Origin: a virus
Reading direction: 5' to 3' (one strand)
Virus record (IMG/VR): IMGVR_UViG_3300001589_000008
Location: 1-63,624 of that record
Length of the DNA: 63,624 nucleotides
The translations under genes were made by a program, and so were the position numbers. How positions within the stretch are numbered: position 1 is the first letter of the stretch; every line of letters starts with the position of its first letter. Positions 27,301-39,900 of this stretch are shown one piece after another. The notes beneath the pieces are model-generated. The model had not been told where the DNA came from. It saw nothing but the letters and a program-made list of their open reading frames with translations, and made no database searches.

Positions 27301-27906
27301 ATAAGTGATGAAGTAATCTATCATCCGGTAAAATATAAAATACTTTTTGGTGAATCAGCGGAGACTAGTTTGCAAGCAACTTTTAAAATAGTAAAAAATA
27401 CAGAAACAGTTACAAATGATAACGAAATTAAATCAAATGTAATAAATGCAATGAATGAATATTTTAGTTTAGAAAATTGGGAGTTTGGAGAATCTTTTTA
27501 CTTCTCAGAACTATCAACATATATAATGAATCAAAATGCACCTAATATTAGCTCTATAGTAATTGTTCCAAACGAAGACACTCAAGCATTTGGTTCATTA
27601 TATGAGATTAAAGCAGAGTCAGATGAAATTTTTATAAGTGGTGCAACCGTTTCAGATGTAACTATAATAGATAGTATTACAGCAACTAGGTTAAAAGCAT
27701 CAGGAACTGTTATAACAGCAAGTACAGAAACAGCAAATACCGGAATACAAAGTTCTAGCACATCATACAATTCCTCAATTAACTCTGGAAGCTCAAGCAG
27801 TTCAAGCAGTTCAAGCAGTTCAAGCAGTTCAAGCAGTTCGGGTAGCTCAGGTAGCTCAGGTAGCTCGGGTAGCTCGGGTAGCTCAGGCGGAGGGTATGGC
27901 TACTAA
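24328..27906 (+). CDS. 6: Baseplate wedge protein, gp6-like, enlarged, with Ser/Gly tail
   Basis: 1,192 residues against 660 in T4. The N-terminus (SYDFDNLRRTMISYLRTNYPEDFND split over residues 32-60, SLIDLIAFLGQNISFRIDLNARENFLELAERRESVLRLARLLSYNPKR read as blocks over 65-115) is the classic gp6/baseplate J-like start. The conserved centre has RTIYSVLTRVSDRVSLVFSDG and FRTSNNQRYVI-type strands near 335-375, and NAPSTYYTQNRMITGEDYNV near 420. Extra beta-rich domains fill about 530-900. The C-terminal core contains SAETSLQATFKIVKN near 1,010 and MNEYFSLENWEFGESFYFSEL near 1,045. The last 45 residues are almost only Ser and Gly, encoded by a 9-bp tandem repeat. Its stop overlaps the giant gene by TAATG. 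Confidence 0.88.
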   Translation: MSTTDRQNRLLVAEDWKRVYQSFRNADFQSYDFDNLRRTMISYLRTNYPEDFNDYIESSEYLSLIDLIAFLGQNISFRIDLNARENFLELAERRESVLRLARLLSYNPKRNQAAQGLLKVTSISTSEEVVDSNNFNLANQEIQWNDPTNTDWYEQFIKIMNSALPVNGTFGRPLKKETVDGVPHQQYRFNAVNTDIPKYGFNKTVQGSSLDFEVVSTDINADLKSVEEEIPLTANSFAYLFKDDGKGPSSSNTGFFCMFKQGSLDSGQFVVNNPTTNQIIDIDATNINNDDVWLYKLDSTGQESEYWTKVEAVEGNNVIYNSISKKIRTIYSVLTRVSDRVSLVFSDGTFGELPKGVFKVFYRTSNNQRYVIKPQDLTGIQVRVPYLSRANVIETLTLNLELKYTIANSSTSESNESIKRNAPSTYYTQNRMITGEDYNVAPLGVSQDIIKVKAVNRFASGISRYYDLLDATGKYSSTNLFANDGIVYKEELVKKDSFSYTTQTDIESAITNKVEPILKDRRVLNYYLTNFTKIITSDLKAEWVQVTTDTNRGTGYFIDETDAKYKVGSFTANNLRLIEAGSLLKFEAPTGFHFMVGDKTTLMAGSPNHPGSLSYKWVKVTSVNGDGTTNTTTGLGPIVLNDSIPSNALLTEVRPKLSTKILDSVKTQIIDQAFANNTFGLRYDVSTRQWRIITEVNLNTTNAFSTGKTGDVSSQNLDASWLLWFKTDGEKYDITYRALRYVFESDTEIKFYYDSSDKIYDNKTGKIIKDKIEVLSINTQPGSTTPFTTDYNWEITKEYRDVDGYVDTKKIEVGFFDEDDDGVVDNPNSFIDIVAETVAPTTKYIFQKLYTTTDGVEDFKYVTTSVENITVLTSESAMGAYSSYDANEVFYYIDTGLFKQLSANKLILTQISTYKAFLGRPNLKFRYVHAADNNKRIDPSSTNLIDTYLLTRLYDITYRQWLNGDVTTQPLPPSSDQLYRSYGVELDKIKSISDEVIYHPVKYKILFGESAETSLQATFKIVKNTETVTNDNEIKSNVINAMNEYFSLENWEFGESFYFSELSTYIMNQNAPNISSIVIVPNEDTQAFGSLYEIKAESDEIFISGATVSDVTIIDSITATRLKASGTVITASTETANTGIQSSSTSYNSSINSGSSSSSSSSSSSSSSSSSGSSGSSGSSGSSGSSGGGYGY
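27790..27888 (+). repeat. 9-bp tandem repeats encoding the Ser/Gly tail of gp6
   Basis: TTCAAGCAG occurs about five times in a row, followed by about five copies of AGCTCAGGT/AGCTCGGGT. They encode a poly-Ser run then (Ser-Gly-Ser) units. The reading frame tolerates any whole number of units, so length variation between relatives by slippage is expected. Confidence 0.85.
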
Positions 27907-30900
27907 TGGCGTACGATGATCAAAAAGACTATCCACTTCCATTTAATGGAAAACCAGGTAAAAGAAGAACGTCAGAATTATTACCAAAATATTTCCGATC
28001 AGACACAAATGAAAAGTTTTTAGGATCTACAATTGATCAAATTACTTCTCCGGGAACAGCTAAAAAATTAAACGGATATTTTGGTAGAAAGACAGCACCT
28101 GCATATAGTCCTAGCGATAATTACTTAGGTGATGTAACTACTACTAGAACTAATTACCAATTAGAACCTGCATTAGTTTCTAAGGATTTATTAAATAACG
28201 TTTCATTTTATAAAGACTATAACGATTTTAGAAATCAGCTTGATATATTAGGAGGTACTACTTCTAACGAAAGTTTATTTAATAGCCAAGAATATTATGC
28301 ATGGGACTCGGGTGTAGACTGGGATAAACTTACTAACTTCCGTGAATACTATTGGCTACCAAGCGGACCAGCACCAATTTCAATTTTTGGACAGTCTGAT
28401 GAAGTGACAAGTACATATACTGTAAATAGTATTGACAATGCTGGTAATAAAGGTTATGCATTCAACGGCAACCTAGCACAGAATCCTACATTAGAATTAT
28501 ATAGAGGCCAAACTTATATATTTGATGTAAGCACACCAGGTCTTCCGTTTACAATTAGAACTTCAAGATTGATCGAAAGCGATAATGAATATTCAACTGG
28601 TATTACTAATTCTGGTGTTGATAATGGTGTAGTTACATTTACTGTTCCTATTAATGCACCTGACAGACTATACTATGTAGCAGAAACCGATGTTAACACA
28701 GGCGGAACATTTAGAATTGCTGAAATTGAATCAAATACATCTATTGATGTTGCGACTGATATACTAGGTAAAAAAACATATACCTCAGCAAATGGTACCG
28801 AATTAATGAATGGTATGAAGCTAAATTTTACAGGTACAGTTACTCCTGAAAAATATGCAACAGGATCTTGGTATGTTGAAGGTGTTGGCGATAAAATTAT
28901 ATTAATAAAAAATACTGATTTAGTAATACCTCAAACATATTCAGCAGATGTAGAAGTATTATTTGATGCAAATAATTTTGATAACTTGCCATACGGCACT
29001 GCTAGTTCATATGCCGCTACTAAAGATTATGTTGTTATTAATAGAAGTTCTCCTGATAAAAATGCTTGGACTAGAAATAATAGATGGTTTCATAAATCAG
29101 TTCTTGAAAAAACAGCATCACTTAACGGGCAGATATTCAATATCGATCAAAGTGCAAGAGCAAAACGTCCTATTATTGAATTTAATGCAGGAATAAAATT
29201 ACATCAATTTGGTACAGAAGCAAAGGCCGAAAATGTAGATCTAATTGATACTTTTACTACTGATGTATTTTCTACTATAAATGGTAGAGAAGGATATAAC
29301 ATTGATGGTGTTGATGTTACTAATAATATGCGTATTTTGTTTACAGCTGATCCAGACTTACTTGTAAAAGATAGAATTTATAAAGTTAAAATGATCAAAC
29401 ATAATTCAACTGTATCACAGATTGCATTAGTTGAAGAAACTGATACGTTACCAATTACTAATCAAGTTGCATTAATTACTAAAGGAACTAATGCCGGTAA
29501 GCAATATTACTACGATGGAACTACTTGGAAAGTTGCTCAGCTTAAAACAAAAATAAACCAACAACCATTATTTGAATTATTTGATAACAACGGAATTAGC
29601 TTTACTGATTCTACAACATATCCAGTAAGCAATTTTGCAGGTAATAAAATTTTTAGCTATAAAGTAGGGACAGGAAAGAACGATGTTGAATTAGGGTTTC
29701 CAATTACTTATAGAGCTTTAGAAAACGTTGGTGATATAACTTTTGATTTTAATCTAGTAACTGATAGTTTTAGTTATCAGGTTAATAACACTCCGTTATT
29801 AAAAAATAGTGATGTAGGATTTTATAGAATATATACAGACATTGATAGTTTTACTTATTGCAACGGATGGAAAAAAGCAAGTACAAATACGATTTCAAAA
29901 GTTATTAGACAGTATGATGTTATTACAGCCCAAACAGATTTTAATATTGATGTATATAATAACAGTAGTACACTAACAGATTTAAAATGTGCAGTTCAAG
30001 TTAATAATAAATGGAGATTTGATTATACACTTGTAGATGTCGATGGATTTAAGACGGTTAGATTTTCAAAAGCAATTCCTGCAAATAGTAGTGTGATAAT
30101 TAAGACTAATAGTGATACAGTTAAAAATGCTAACGGATATTACGAATTTCCACACTCAATGGAAAAGAATCCAGAAAATGAAAATCTTAGTACTTTTACT
30201 TTAGGAGAAGTTAACGATCATGTTAATACTATGATTGAAGACTTACCGGGATTTGTAGGAATGTTTCCGGGACCAAGTAATCTTGCAAACCTAGGTAATA
30301 TATCTTCATATGGTAGAAAATTTTTACAATATGCAGGGTCTCCTAACACTACTGTATATCATGCTACTGATAAAGATGCAAACGTAATTAAGGCAATTGA
30401 CTATGCTAGAAAAGAGTATAGAAAATTTAAAAGATCCTTTATACAGATTGCTGATACATTAGGTTATGATGGACCTATAAAACAACATGTTGATTTAATA
30501 TTAAAAGAAGTTAGTAAAAATAAAATAAACACAGACCCTTACTATTTTAGTGATATGATCCCCTCAGAAGGATTTAAACGTTTAGAGTTTTCTGTATATG
30601 ATACAGAAAATAACTTCTTTTCTTTAAGTAAGGCACATAGTTTAAGTTCTTTATCTTCAGAGGCAGTATTAATATATAAAAATGGTATTCAATTAATACA
30701 TAATAAAGATTACACATTTAATACAGACGGATTTGCTGTTATAACAGCAACAAAAGCCAAAGATGATTTAATTGAAATATATGAATACGAAAATACAGAC
30801 GGTAGTTATATTCCACCAACTCCTAGTAAGTTAGGATTATATCCTACATATTATCCAGAGATAATTGATGATAGCACTTATCAAACTACTACTAGAGTAA

Positions 30901-33900
30901 TACAAGGTCATGACGGTAGTAAAACAATAGCATATATGGATTATAGAGATCAGTTATTACTAGAATTAGAAAAAAGAATATTTAATAATATTAAAGCAAC
31001 ATATGATACTACAAGATTAGATATACATGACTATATTCCTAGTATAAGAAGAGATACAAAGTTTAGTAAAGTACAGATTGACTCGGCAATGATGCGTGAC
31101 TTTGTACAATGGACAGAAAGTTTAGGGGGTGTTGATTACACCAGTAGTAGTAGTTTTTATGATAGATCTAATAGTTTTACATGGAATTATACAGGCATGT
31201 CAACCCGAGATAATAAAAACTTACCAGGATTTTGGAGAGCTGTTTATAAAAATGCGTATGATACAGATAGACCTCATACACATCCTTGGGAGATGCTAGG
31301 CTTTACAATAATGCCCACTTGGTGGGAGTCTGTATATGGATCAGCACCATATACAAGCGACAATTTAGTTCTATGGGAAGATTTACAAGAAGGCAGAGTT
31401 AAATCACCAGGAGTACCAATAGAAATTATTAAGAAGTATAAGAGGAAAGATCTACTTAAAAATATTCCTGTTAATGAAAGTGGACAACTTTTAAGTCCGC
31501 AAGAAGCTGGATATAGTTCAGGTTATGTATCACCTAATATTTCATCAAGTTTTAAATTTGGAGACGAAGCTCCGACAGAAACTGCTTGGAGAAGAAGTGG
31601 TGAATATCCGTTTAGTTTAATTAAGTCTTGGGTACTAAATCAACCTCATAAAGTAATGGGATTAGGATTTGACACATCTAGAATGATAAAGTCGTTATCA
31701 AATCAGTGGATATACAAAACATCAGGTACAGCATTATCGTCAAAAAGCCTAGTTTATCCTACATTAATAACAGATACAACAGAAACACATACATCAGGAT
31801 TAATTAACTATATTGTTGACTACCTAAACGGCGAAGCAACAACAAATTTTGAAACATATAAAGAAAGTTTTAAATTAATTAAAAATCAGTTAGGTATTAA
31901 ATTAGGATCTTTTACTGATAAAGATAAGTTAAAATTTATATTAGATAGTAGAACTCCTTTTAATAAAGGAAATGTATTTCTTCCAGCAGAAAATTATAAT
32001 ATTTTTCTTAATAAAAGTTCTCCGTTGTCAGTAGCATCTTATAGCGGTGTAATGATTGAAAAAGCTACAAAAGGATTTATAGTTAGAGGATATGATACTA
32101 CAAATCCAACATTTACATATAACGAGCCACAACAAACTATAAGCGACCCAAATATTAATGTTGGTGGTATATCAGAATCGTTTTTAGAGTGGGCATCAGG
32201 ACAAAGGTACTTAGTAGGTACTAATGTTAGAGATAGTAATAAATTCTATAGAGTCAAACAGAATCACACTAGTACTACTTCATTTGATGCTAATAATTTC
32301 CAGTCGTTAGTTGAACTTCCTACTACTGGCGGTGTTACCGCAGTATATAGAAAGTCTTTTGATAATAAAGGAACTGTTGTTCCTTATGGTACACTACTTG
32401 AAAGTATTCAGGATGTTGTTGACTTCTTACTTGGTTACGGAAAATACTTAGAGTCTGTAGGATTTAAGTTTGATTACTATAATAAAGAATTACAAATTGT
32501 TGAAGACTGGAAACTAAGTACAAAAGAATTTTTATATTTTACAACACAGAACTGGGCAGCCGGAACAGTATTATCAGTTAGTCCTTCCGCTACAAAGTTA
32601 GAATTTAATTCAAAGTATTCAGTTATTGATAATTTGTATGATAGCTTTTATGATTACAGCATTTTAAATGCTAGTGGAGAAAAAATAACTGAAGAATTAA
32701 CAAGGCTTAATAGAGATTCAGGAAATTTTGTTGTACAACTTAAAAATACTGCTGATGGATTGTATCACATAGTTCTTCCAACAGTACAACTTGAACATGT
32801 TATAGTTTTAGATAATAGCTCAGTATTTAAAGATGTAATATATAGTCCTGCTACAGGTTATAGGCAAGAAAGAATTAAAGTACTTGGATATGTTGCCGCA
32901 GGTTGGGACGGTAGTTTAAATATTCCTGGATTTATATTTGATTCTGCTATAATACTAAACTGGACACAATGGACTGACTTCTCTATAGGCGATATAGTTA
33001 AGTACAAAGAATTTTATTATACTGCTAATAGTGATGTACCTGGCGCAGAAATATTTGATCCGTTAAAATGGGCACGTCTAGAACAAAAGCCTAATCCAAA
33101 GTTAATGCCAAACTTTGATTATAAAATTAATCAGTTTGCTGATTTCTACGATCTTGATTCAGATAATTTTGATGCTGATCAACAAAAAATGGCACAACAT
33201 CTAATTGGTTATCAAAAAAGGCAGTATCTAGAAAATATTATTAACGATGAAGTAAGTCAATACAAATTTTATCAGGGGATGATAGCGGATAAGGGTACAA
33301 GGAATGCGATTGATAAGTTATTTGATAGTTTAGCAAGTGCTGATAAAGATAGCGTTGACTTTTTTGAAGAGTGGGCAATTAAGTCAGCACAATATGGTGC
33401 AAGTGACGGGTTTGAAGAAATTGAATACCAATTAGACGAATCTAAATTTAGACTAGAACCTCAGCCTATTGAATTGGTAAGTGTATTACCAACAGCATCA
33501 ACTGATTTGACATATAGAATTCCGCATTATGATGTATTTTTAAAGCCAAAAGATTATGAAACAAATAGACTTCCAACAAAATTTTTGAATGATGAATATG
33601 TAAAAACAGTAGGATATGTTACCGGCGAAGACGTTAACAGAGCAGTTTCGACCCCTGCAGGAATAATGAGATTTGCTACTAGCGATTTAGACAAGGGATC
33701 ATACGTCTGGGTAGCAACAGATGATCTAACATGGGATGTGCTAAAACATATTGATAGCAATATAATAGTTCAATCAATAACACAGGAAGCTCAAACTATT
33801 ACACTTAACTGTGATAGGACAGTTAATCTTGCTATTAATGATATTATAGGTCTTTACAATATAGATCAAATTGTAGGCACTGATACAACAGCAACAACAG

Positions 33901-36900
33901 TAGAAGCATTTTATACTATTACTGATGTTTTTAATAATAAGATTGAATTAACATCAGAACTTGCTGATTGGGAAAAATTATCATCACTTACTAACCTAAA
34001 TGGAATTATAACAAAGTTTGCAACACAAAGAGTTACTACATTATCTGAAGCTAATAATCTTAGCACTAAAGATTTACAATCAAAAGAAGTTATTTGGGTT
34101 GATGACGATGATACAGGTAAATGGAAAGTTATTAAAAATTCTCCTGTGTATTCTCAAGCCCAAACACTTAAAAGTAGTCTTGCTTTAGATAGTACCCAAC
34201 ATAATTTTGGACATAGTATTGCCGTAAACGAATCTAATACATTATTAGCTGTTGGTATTCCTGATAAAGGAAACGGAGAAGTACATATTTACAAACGTTC
34301 TAGTGATGCAAATAATTTAATATTTGATCAAACAATTAGTGCTCCTTCAACCTATGTTGATACGTATGATGGAAGCACAGAAATTACATCACAAAAGTTT
34401 GGTGAAAGCCTTTCGTTTAGTCCAGACGGAAAATATTTAATTATTGGATCTCCGCATGCAAGTAATGTAAAGACAGCATTTAAAGGAGAATATGTTGAGG
34501 GTAGTAATTATAATAAAAATGATATAATAAAATATGGTCCTAACTTGTTTAAAGCAATAGCAGTTATTGACGGTGCAGTTGGGTCTATTCCGTATACTAC
34601 TTTTGATTCGTATGCTGATATAGTAACAGACACTGATAGTTCGTTGCTTAACTTACTACAAACAGGCAACTATAAACTTAATAGTAAAGCAAATACAACA
34701 CACTTATTAGTTAGAGCTCCTAAACAAGCATATGAAGGCTCTCAGGCAGGAGACAGTATTGTACTAAACTGGAATAATTACAGTAGCATAAACATTCAAG
34801 GAAGTAACGTTAGTGTTGAACCGTTTGATGGAGAATTCCCACAGATAACAGGTACATTTTTAAGTGCTACTCATCCTATTGTACATAAAGTTGAAAATGT
34901 TTTACATATTGCAACGTTCCAAAACTTACCAGGTGTAGGACAAACGGTAAACAGTGCAGTTGCAAGTGGTACAGTAGCTTATGTTGGCGATGCAGACGGA
35001 TCGGCGATAGTTTATGTTAAAGATGTTAATGGAACATTTGCATCAACCGGACAGTTATTCATAGAAGATATTACTGTAGGAGATTATACAGAAGACTATG
35101 TAAATCCTTCAAGCAATGTTGGTGGATATTGGATGATAACAACACCTGCATACGAAACATCAGCAGATAGTTCAAACATATTTGTAGATCCAGGACATAG
35201 TTTAATATATGTAGATGTTATTAAGCAAGGTTCTGCTAGAACACCAAACTATTATTTTAATATTCAAGATAATATACAAGCTATTGGAACAAAAACTAGT
35301 TTAAATGATCAGATATCATTTATTGAAAGTTTTACATATGAAGGCGATCCTGGAGAAGTTTTTGCAGTACAACCTTCAAATCAGTGGGCAATAAGAGTTC
35401 CTAAAGCATTTTCAGATACAAAGACTACAGGTGATGACTTCTATCTTAAGGTTGATAATCAAAGCGGCCAAGTTGATTTAACAAGTACAGCATTTACATT
35501 TGATATACTTAATAAGCAACATACTATTGCTGATGTATGGGACGGATATATCGACTTTGTATTTGATAACTTTAGTACACTTAATCAGTTACCATTTGAA
35601 CCTGCAATTGGTAGTATAGTTAGAGATTCATCATCGGGTGCTACTGCTGAGGTTGTGTTTTATAAAAGACAGTTTAACGATGTAAGGATTTACGTAAAAA
35701 ATGTTACAGGAACATGGAGCTTAGGTGATGACTGGAGTCAAACTACTGATATTATTAGACAGGGCTCACCAGATAGAACTATGGGAGAAGTTAAAGCTGT
35801 ATCCTTAGGTACATCTGTTGTTGGTAAAATATTTATTATTACAGAAGCAACAAACTTTGCTAACGTTGCAACAACAGAACTAGTAGACAAAGAATATTGG
35901 ATCTATAATGAAATTACGTTACAGGGTATCGCTAGGGGTGCTAACATTCCTTCTAGTAATAATAATGACTGGGGACAAGTTAATAACTTAGTTGCAAGCA
36001 ATACTTCTAATGCTACAGGAAGTGGACTAACACAAGAAGGTATGATCTCTGTTTATTCAATAAGCGAAGTTAATCAATTTGAACATAACAATTCCTACGT
36101 TATTCCAGAAAGAGAAAATTTTAAAAAGTTTGGCGATGAATTACAAATAACACAAACTGGTGTCGGAGTTAATATTTTGTATAGAGTTGCTATTGCTTCA
36201 AATGGTAATAATACAGAGTCTAATCCAGGTAGTATACATTTTATAAAACACGGACGTGAAAATACTATAGGAGACACCTTTGTAGATTACGATTGGCAGT
36301 TAGATATTAATCCGTTGTTTAGAGGCGAGTTTAATATATCTACTTTTTATAAAATAAATGAAATAGTAGTATACAATAAAGAGTTATATAGTGCAAAGCA
36401 AAATATCGCTAGCGGATCAGTATTTACTATAGCAAATTGGACTAAGCTATCCAGTACTACTACGCATGTTGGGTATATACCAAGTACTCCGGAACAATTA
36501 GTTATAGGAGAAGGGATTTATACACCACAAGGCGGAATTAGAGACTTTGCTAGAAAGTTTGATCAGGATAAATTAGGACAAGTACTAATTACTAGTACCA
36601 AAATCCAAGGTAATGACAGTACAGGATCTAGAGCAGTAAACGTTTATCGACAGGTTAACGGACAATTTACTATATCTCAGACTATTACTGCACCGTATAC
36701 TGATGTAAGTACTGATACACTTACTGGATACGGCGATGCAATATCAATTAGTGCAGACGGCACTTTGATTGCTATAGGAGAGCCTTATAATAGTTCAGTT
36801 GCAAGTACTCAAGGTAAAGTTTATATCTATAAGCAAACAGCAGGAACATTTGCATTATCTCAAACGCTAACTAGCCACAATAATGAAGTCGCTGAACAGT

Positions 36901-39900
36901 TTGGTACTGCTTTAGGATTTGATGGAAATGTTTTAGCTATTACATCTTTACAAGGTAATATCGATAAACCAACAACATACGACTCAGACACTACTTACTT
37001 TGATAATAAATTTACTAAGTTTAAAACAGTAATGATGGATAGTGGAGTCATTTACACTTACGAAAGAATTAACGAAACGTTAGTATACGCTGAAGAATTT
37101 ATGTTTGATGATTCAGATTCTATGATGTTTGGTAAAAATATATTAGTAAGCAATAATCATGTTTATGCTAGTATGCCTCATATGACAGATTATAATACGT
37201 ACCAAGGTATGGTAGTTGATTATAGAAAACTTCTTGGTACTACTGCATGGGTTACACATAGAAGTCCACTTGATCAGGTTGACTTATCTAATATTAAAGG
37301 TGCATTTATATATAATACAAAAACTAATACACTTGTTTCTGATATTGATTTAATTGATCCTGTACAAGGAAAAATTCCAGGACCGGCAGAACAAGAATTA
37401 AGTTTTAAAACATATTATGATCCTGCATCCTATAATATAGGAGATGCAAGTGTTGTAGTAGACACATATGGCGGATGGACAAGCGATACAGTTGGTAAAT
37501 TATGGTGGGATCTAAGTGCAGTAAAGTATTACAATTATTATCAAAATGATATAACATATCAAACTAATTTTTGGTCAGAAGTATTTCCAGGAACAGATAT
37601 AGCAATATGGGAATGGGTTGAGTCAGATGTACTTCCAAGTGAATGGGACACTTTAGCAGATACTGAGGAAGGTATAGCACAAGGAATAAGTGGATTATCA
37701 AAATATGGTGATACCGCTTATAGTCAGCAATTAGTTTGGGATAAGATTTCTAATTCAACATCAACAAAATATTATTTTTGGACATTGAATAAGAAAACTA
37801 CACCAAATGTAGATTTTAGAAATTTAAGTGCAAGTGCTGTACAACAACTTATTAAAGATCCTGCAGGTTCGGGATATAAATTTGCCGCACTTATGTCTAA
37901 AGATAGACTTGCATTATATAATGTAGCACCTTTAATGGAAGATAAGAATATAGCTTTAAATATACGCTATTGGACAACTACTAATAAAAATCAAAATATA
38001 CATAATGAATATCAAATGATTGCACAAGGTGTTGCAAATAGTAAACCGAATAGAGATATTGAACGTAAGTGGTTTGATAGTTTAATTGGATATGATGTTA
38101 AAGACAGGTTAGTACCTGATCCTGCATTAAGTGTTAAATTAAAATACGGAATACAGGATAGACCTAGACAAGGATTGTTTATAAACAAAGCAGAAGCGTT
38201 AAAGCAAGTTATTGAAAGAGCTAATGATGTACTAAAAAAGAATATAATCGTTGACGAGTTTGATATTAGTAACTTAGTTAAAAGTGATCCAGCACCAAGT
38301 ACTAGTACACAACTATATGATGTAGTAGCTGATACAATGGAAGATGTAGCATTTGTCGGAATAGGAAATAAAAAGACTCCTACACTAACACCTACAGTGA
38401 TAGACGGCTCAATAACTCAAATATTAATAACAGATGCCGGCAGAGGTTATATAGATTCTACCTACACTAGTGGTACTAGAAAAGGTCCAAAAATTACAGT
38501 TACTGGCATAGGTGAAGATGCACAAATAGAATGCACACTAAACGAACTTGGACAAATTGCTACAGTAAATATTCTTAATGCAGGTACTGGATACGATGCA
38601 AATACTATACTTACGGTTAGACCTTTCTCAGCACTAGTTAGTTCAGACTCAAATGTATCTAATAAATGGAGCATATATGAGCTTATAGGAACTAAGTGGG
38701 TAAGGAGTGTAAGTCAGAGATATGATACAAATCTTTATTGGAATTATGTAGACTGGTATGCTCCTGGATATAATAGTTTTACACAAGTTTCAGATTTAAT
38801 TTCAGCAAGTTATTTGCTATCAGGATTAAACAATAATGTAGGAGATATAGTAAAGATTTCAAATATCGGATCAGGTGGATGGTTATTATTAGAAAAAATT
38901 AATAATACAGTTACAGACGACTATACAGTAAATTATAAAACAGTGGGTAAGCAAGATGCGACTATTATGTTTACTGAGACATTATATAACGTAGGAAAAA
39001 GTAAAGTAGGATTCGATAGTAATAATTACGATACCGTATTTTTTGATGCACAGCCTGTAACTGAATCTAGAATAATTTTAGAAACGTTAAGAGATAAGAT
39101 CTTTGTTGACAATCTAGAAGTTGAATATAATAAATTATTCTTATCAAGTATTAGATATGCATTTAGCGAACAACCAAATATTGATTGGGCATTTAAATCA
39201 AGTTTTGTTAAAGCACAGCATAATTTAGGAGAGTTAGCACAAAAGGTTACATTTAAAAATGATAACTTAGAAAGTTATCAAACATACATTAATGAAGTTA
39301 AGCCTTATAAGACAAAAGTTAGAGAATATGTAAGTTCATATGAAAAAGTAGATCCAACTAATACTACAGTATCAGACTTTGATTTACCTCCTAAGTATAG
39401 TTTAGAAACAACAAGAATCGAAGCATCAACAGCTAAGGTAGCTAATGAAGTAATTTTTGGACAACGTGATGTAACATCCTATCCAGATAAACATTGGTTT
39501 GAAAACGTAGGATATGAAATTAAGAGTGTTGAAATTGGGCATACAGGAACTTTATACAACCTGCCACCGGTAATTAAATTTGAGGGTAACAGCGGCTCAG
39601 GTGCAACAGCAAAGGCTTATCTAAATAACGGAAAATTAAGTAAAATTGAAGTACTAACTTCTGGTAAAGGTTATCTAAGTGCTCCTACAGTTATACTTGA
39701 TGGCGGATTAAGTGATACAGGAACGATTGGTAGAGCAACCGCTATTCTAGGAAACGGTACAGCTAGAGGTACTACAGTTAAATTTAAGTTTGATAGAGTT
39801 AGCGGAAATTATCATATTACCACACTTGCTACAACAGAGACATTCACAGGAACCGGAACTCAATTTAGATACAATTTAAAATGGCCAATGGATAGAAAAA

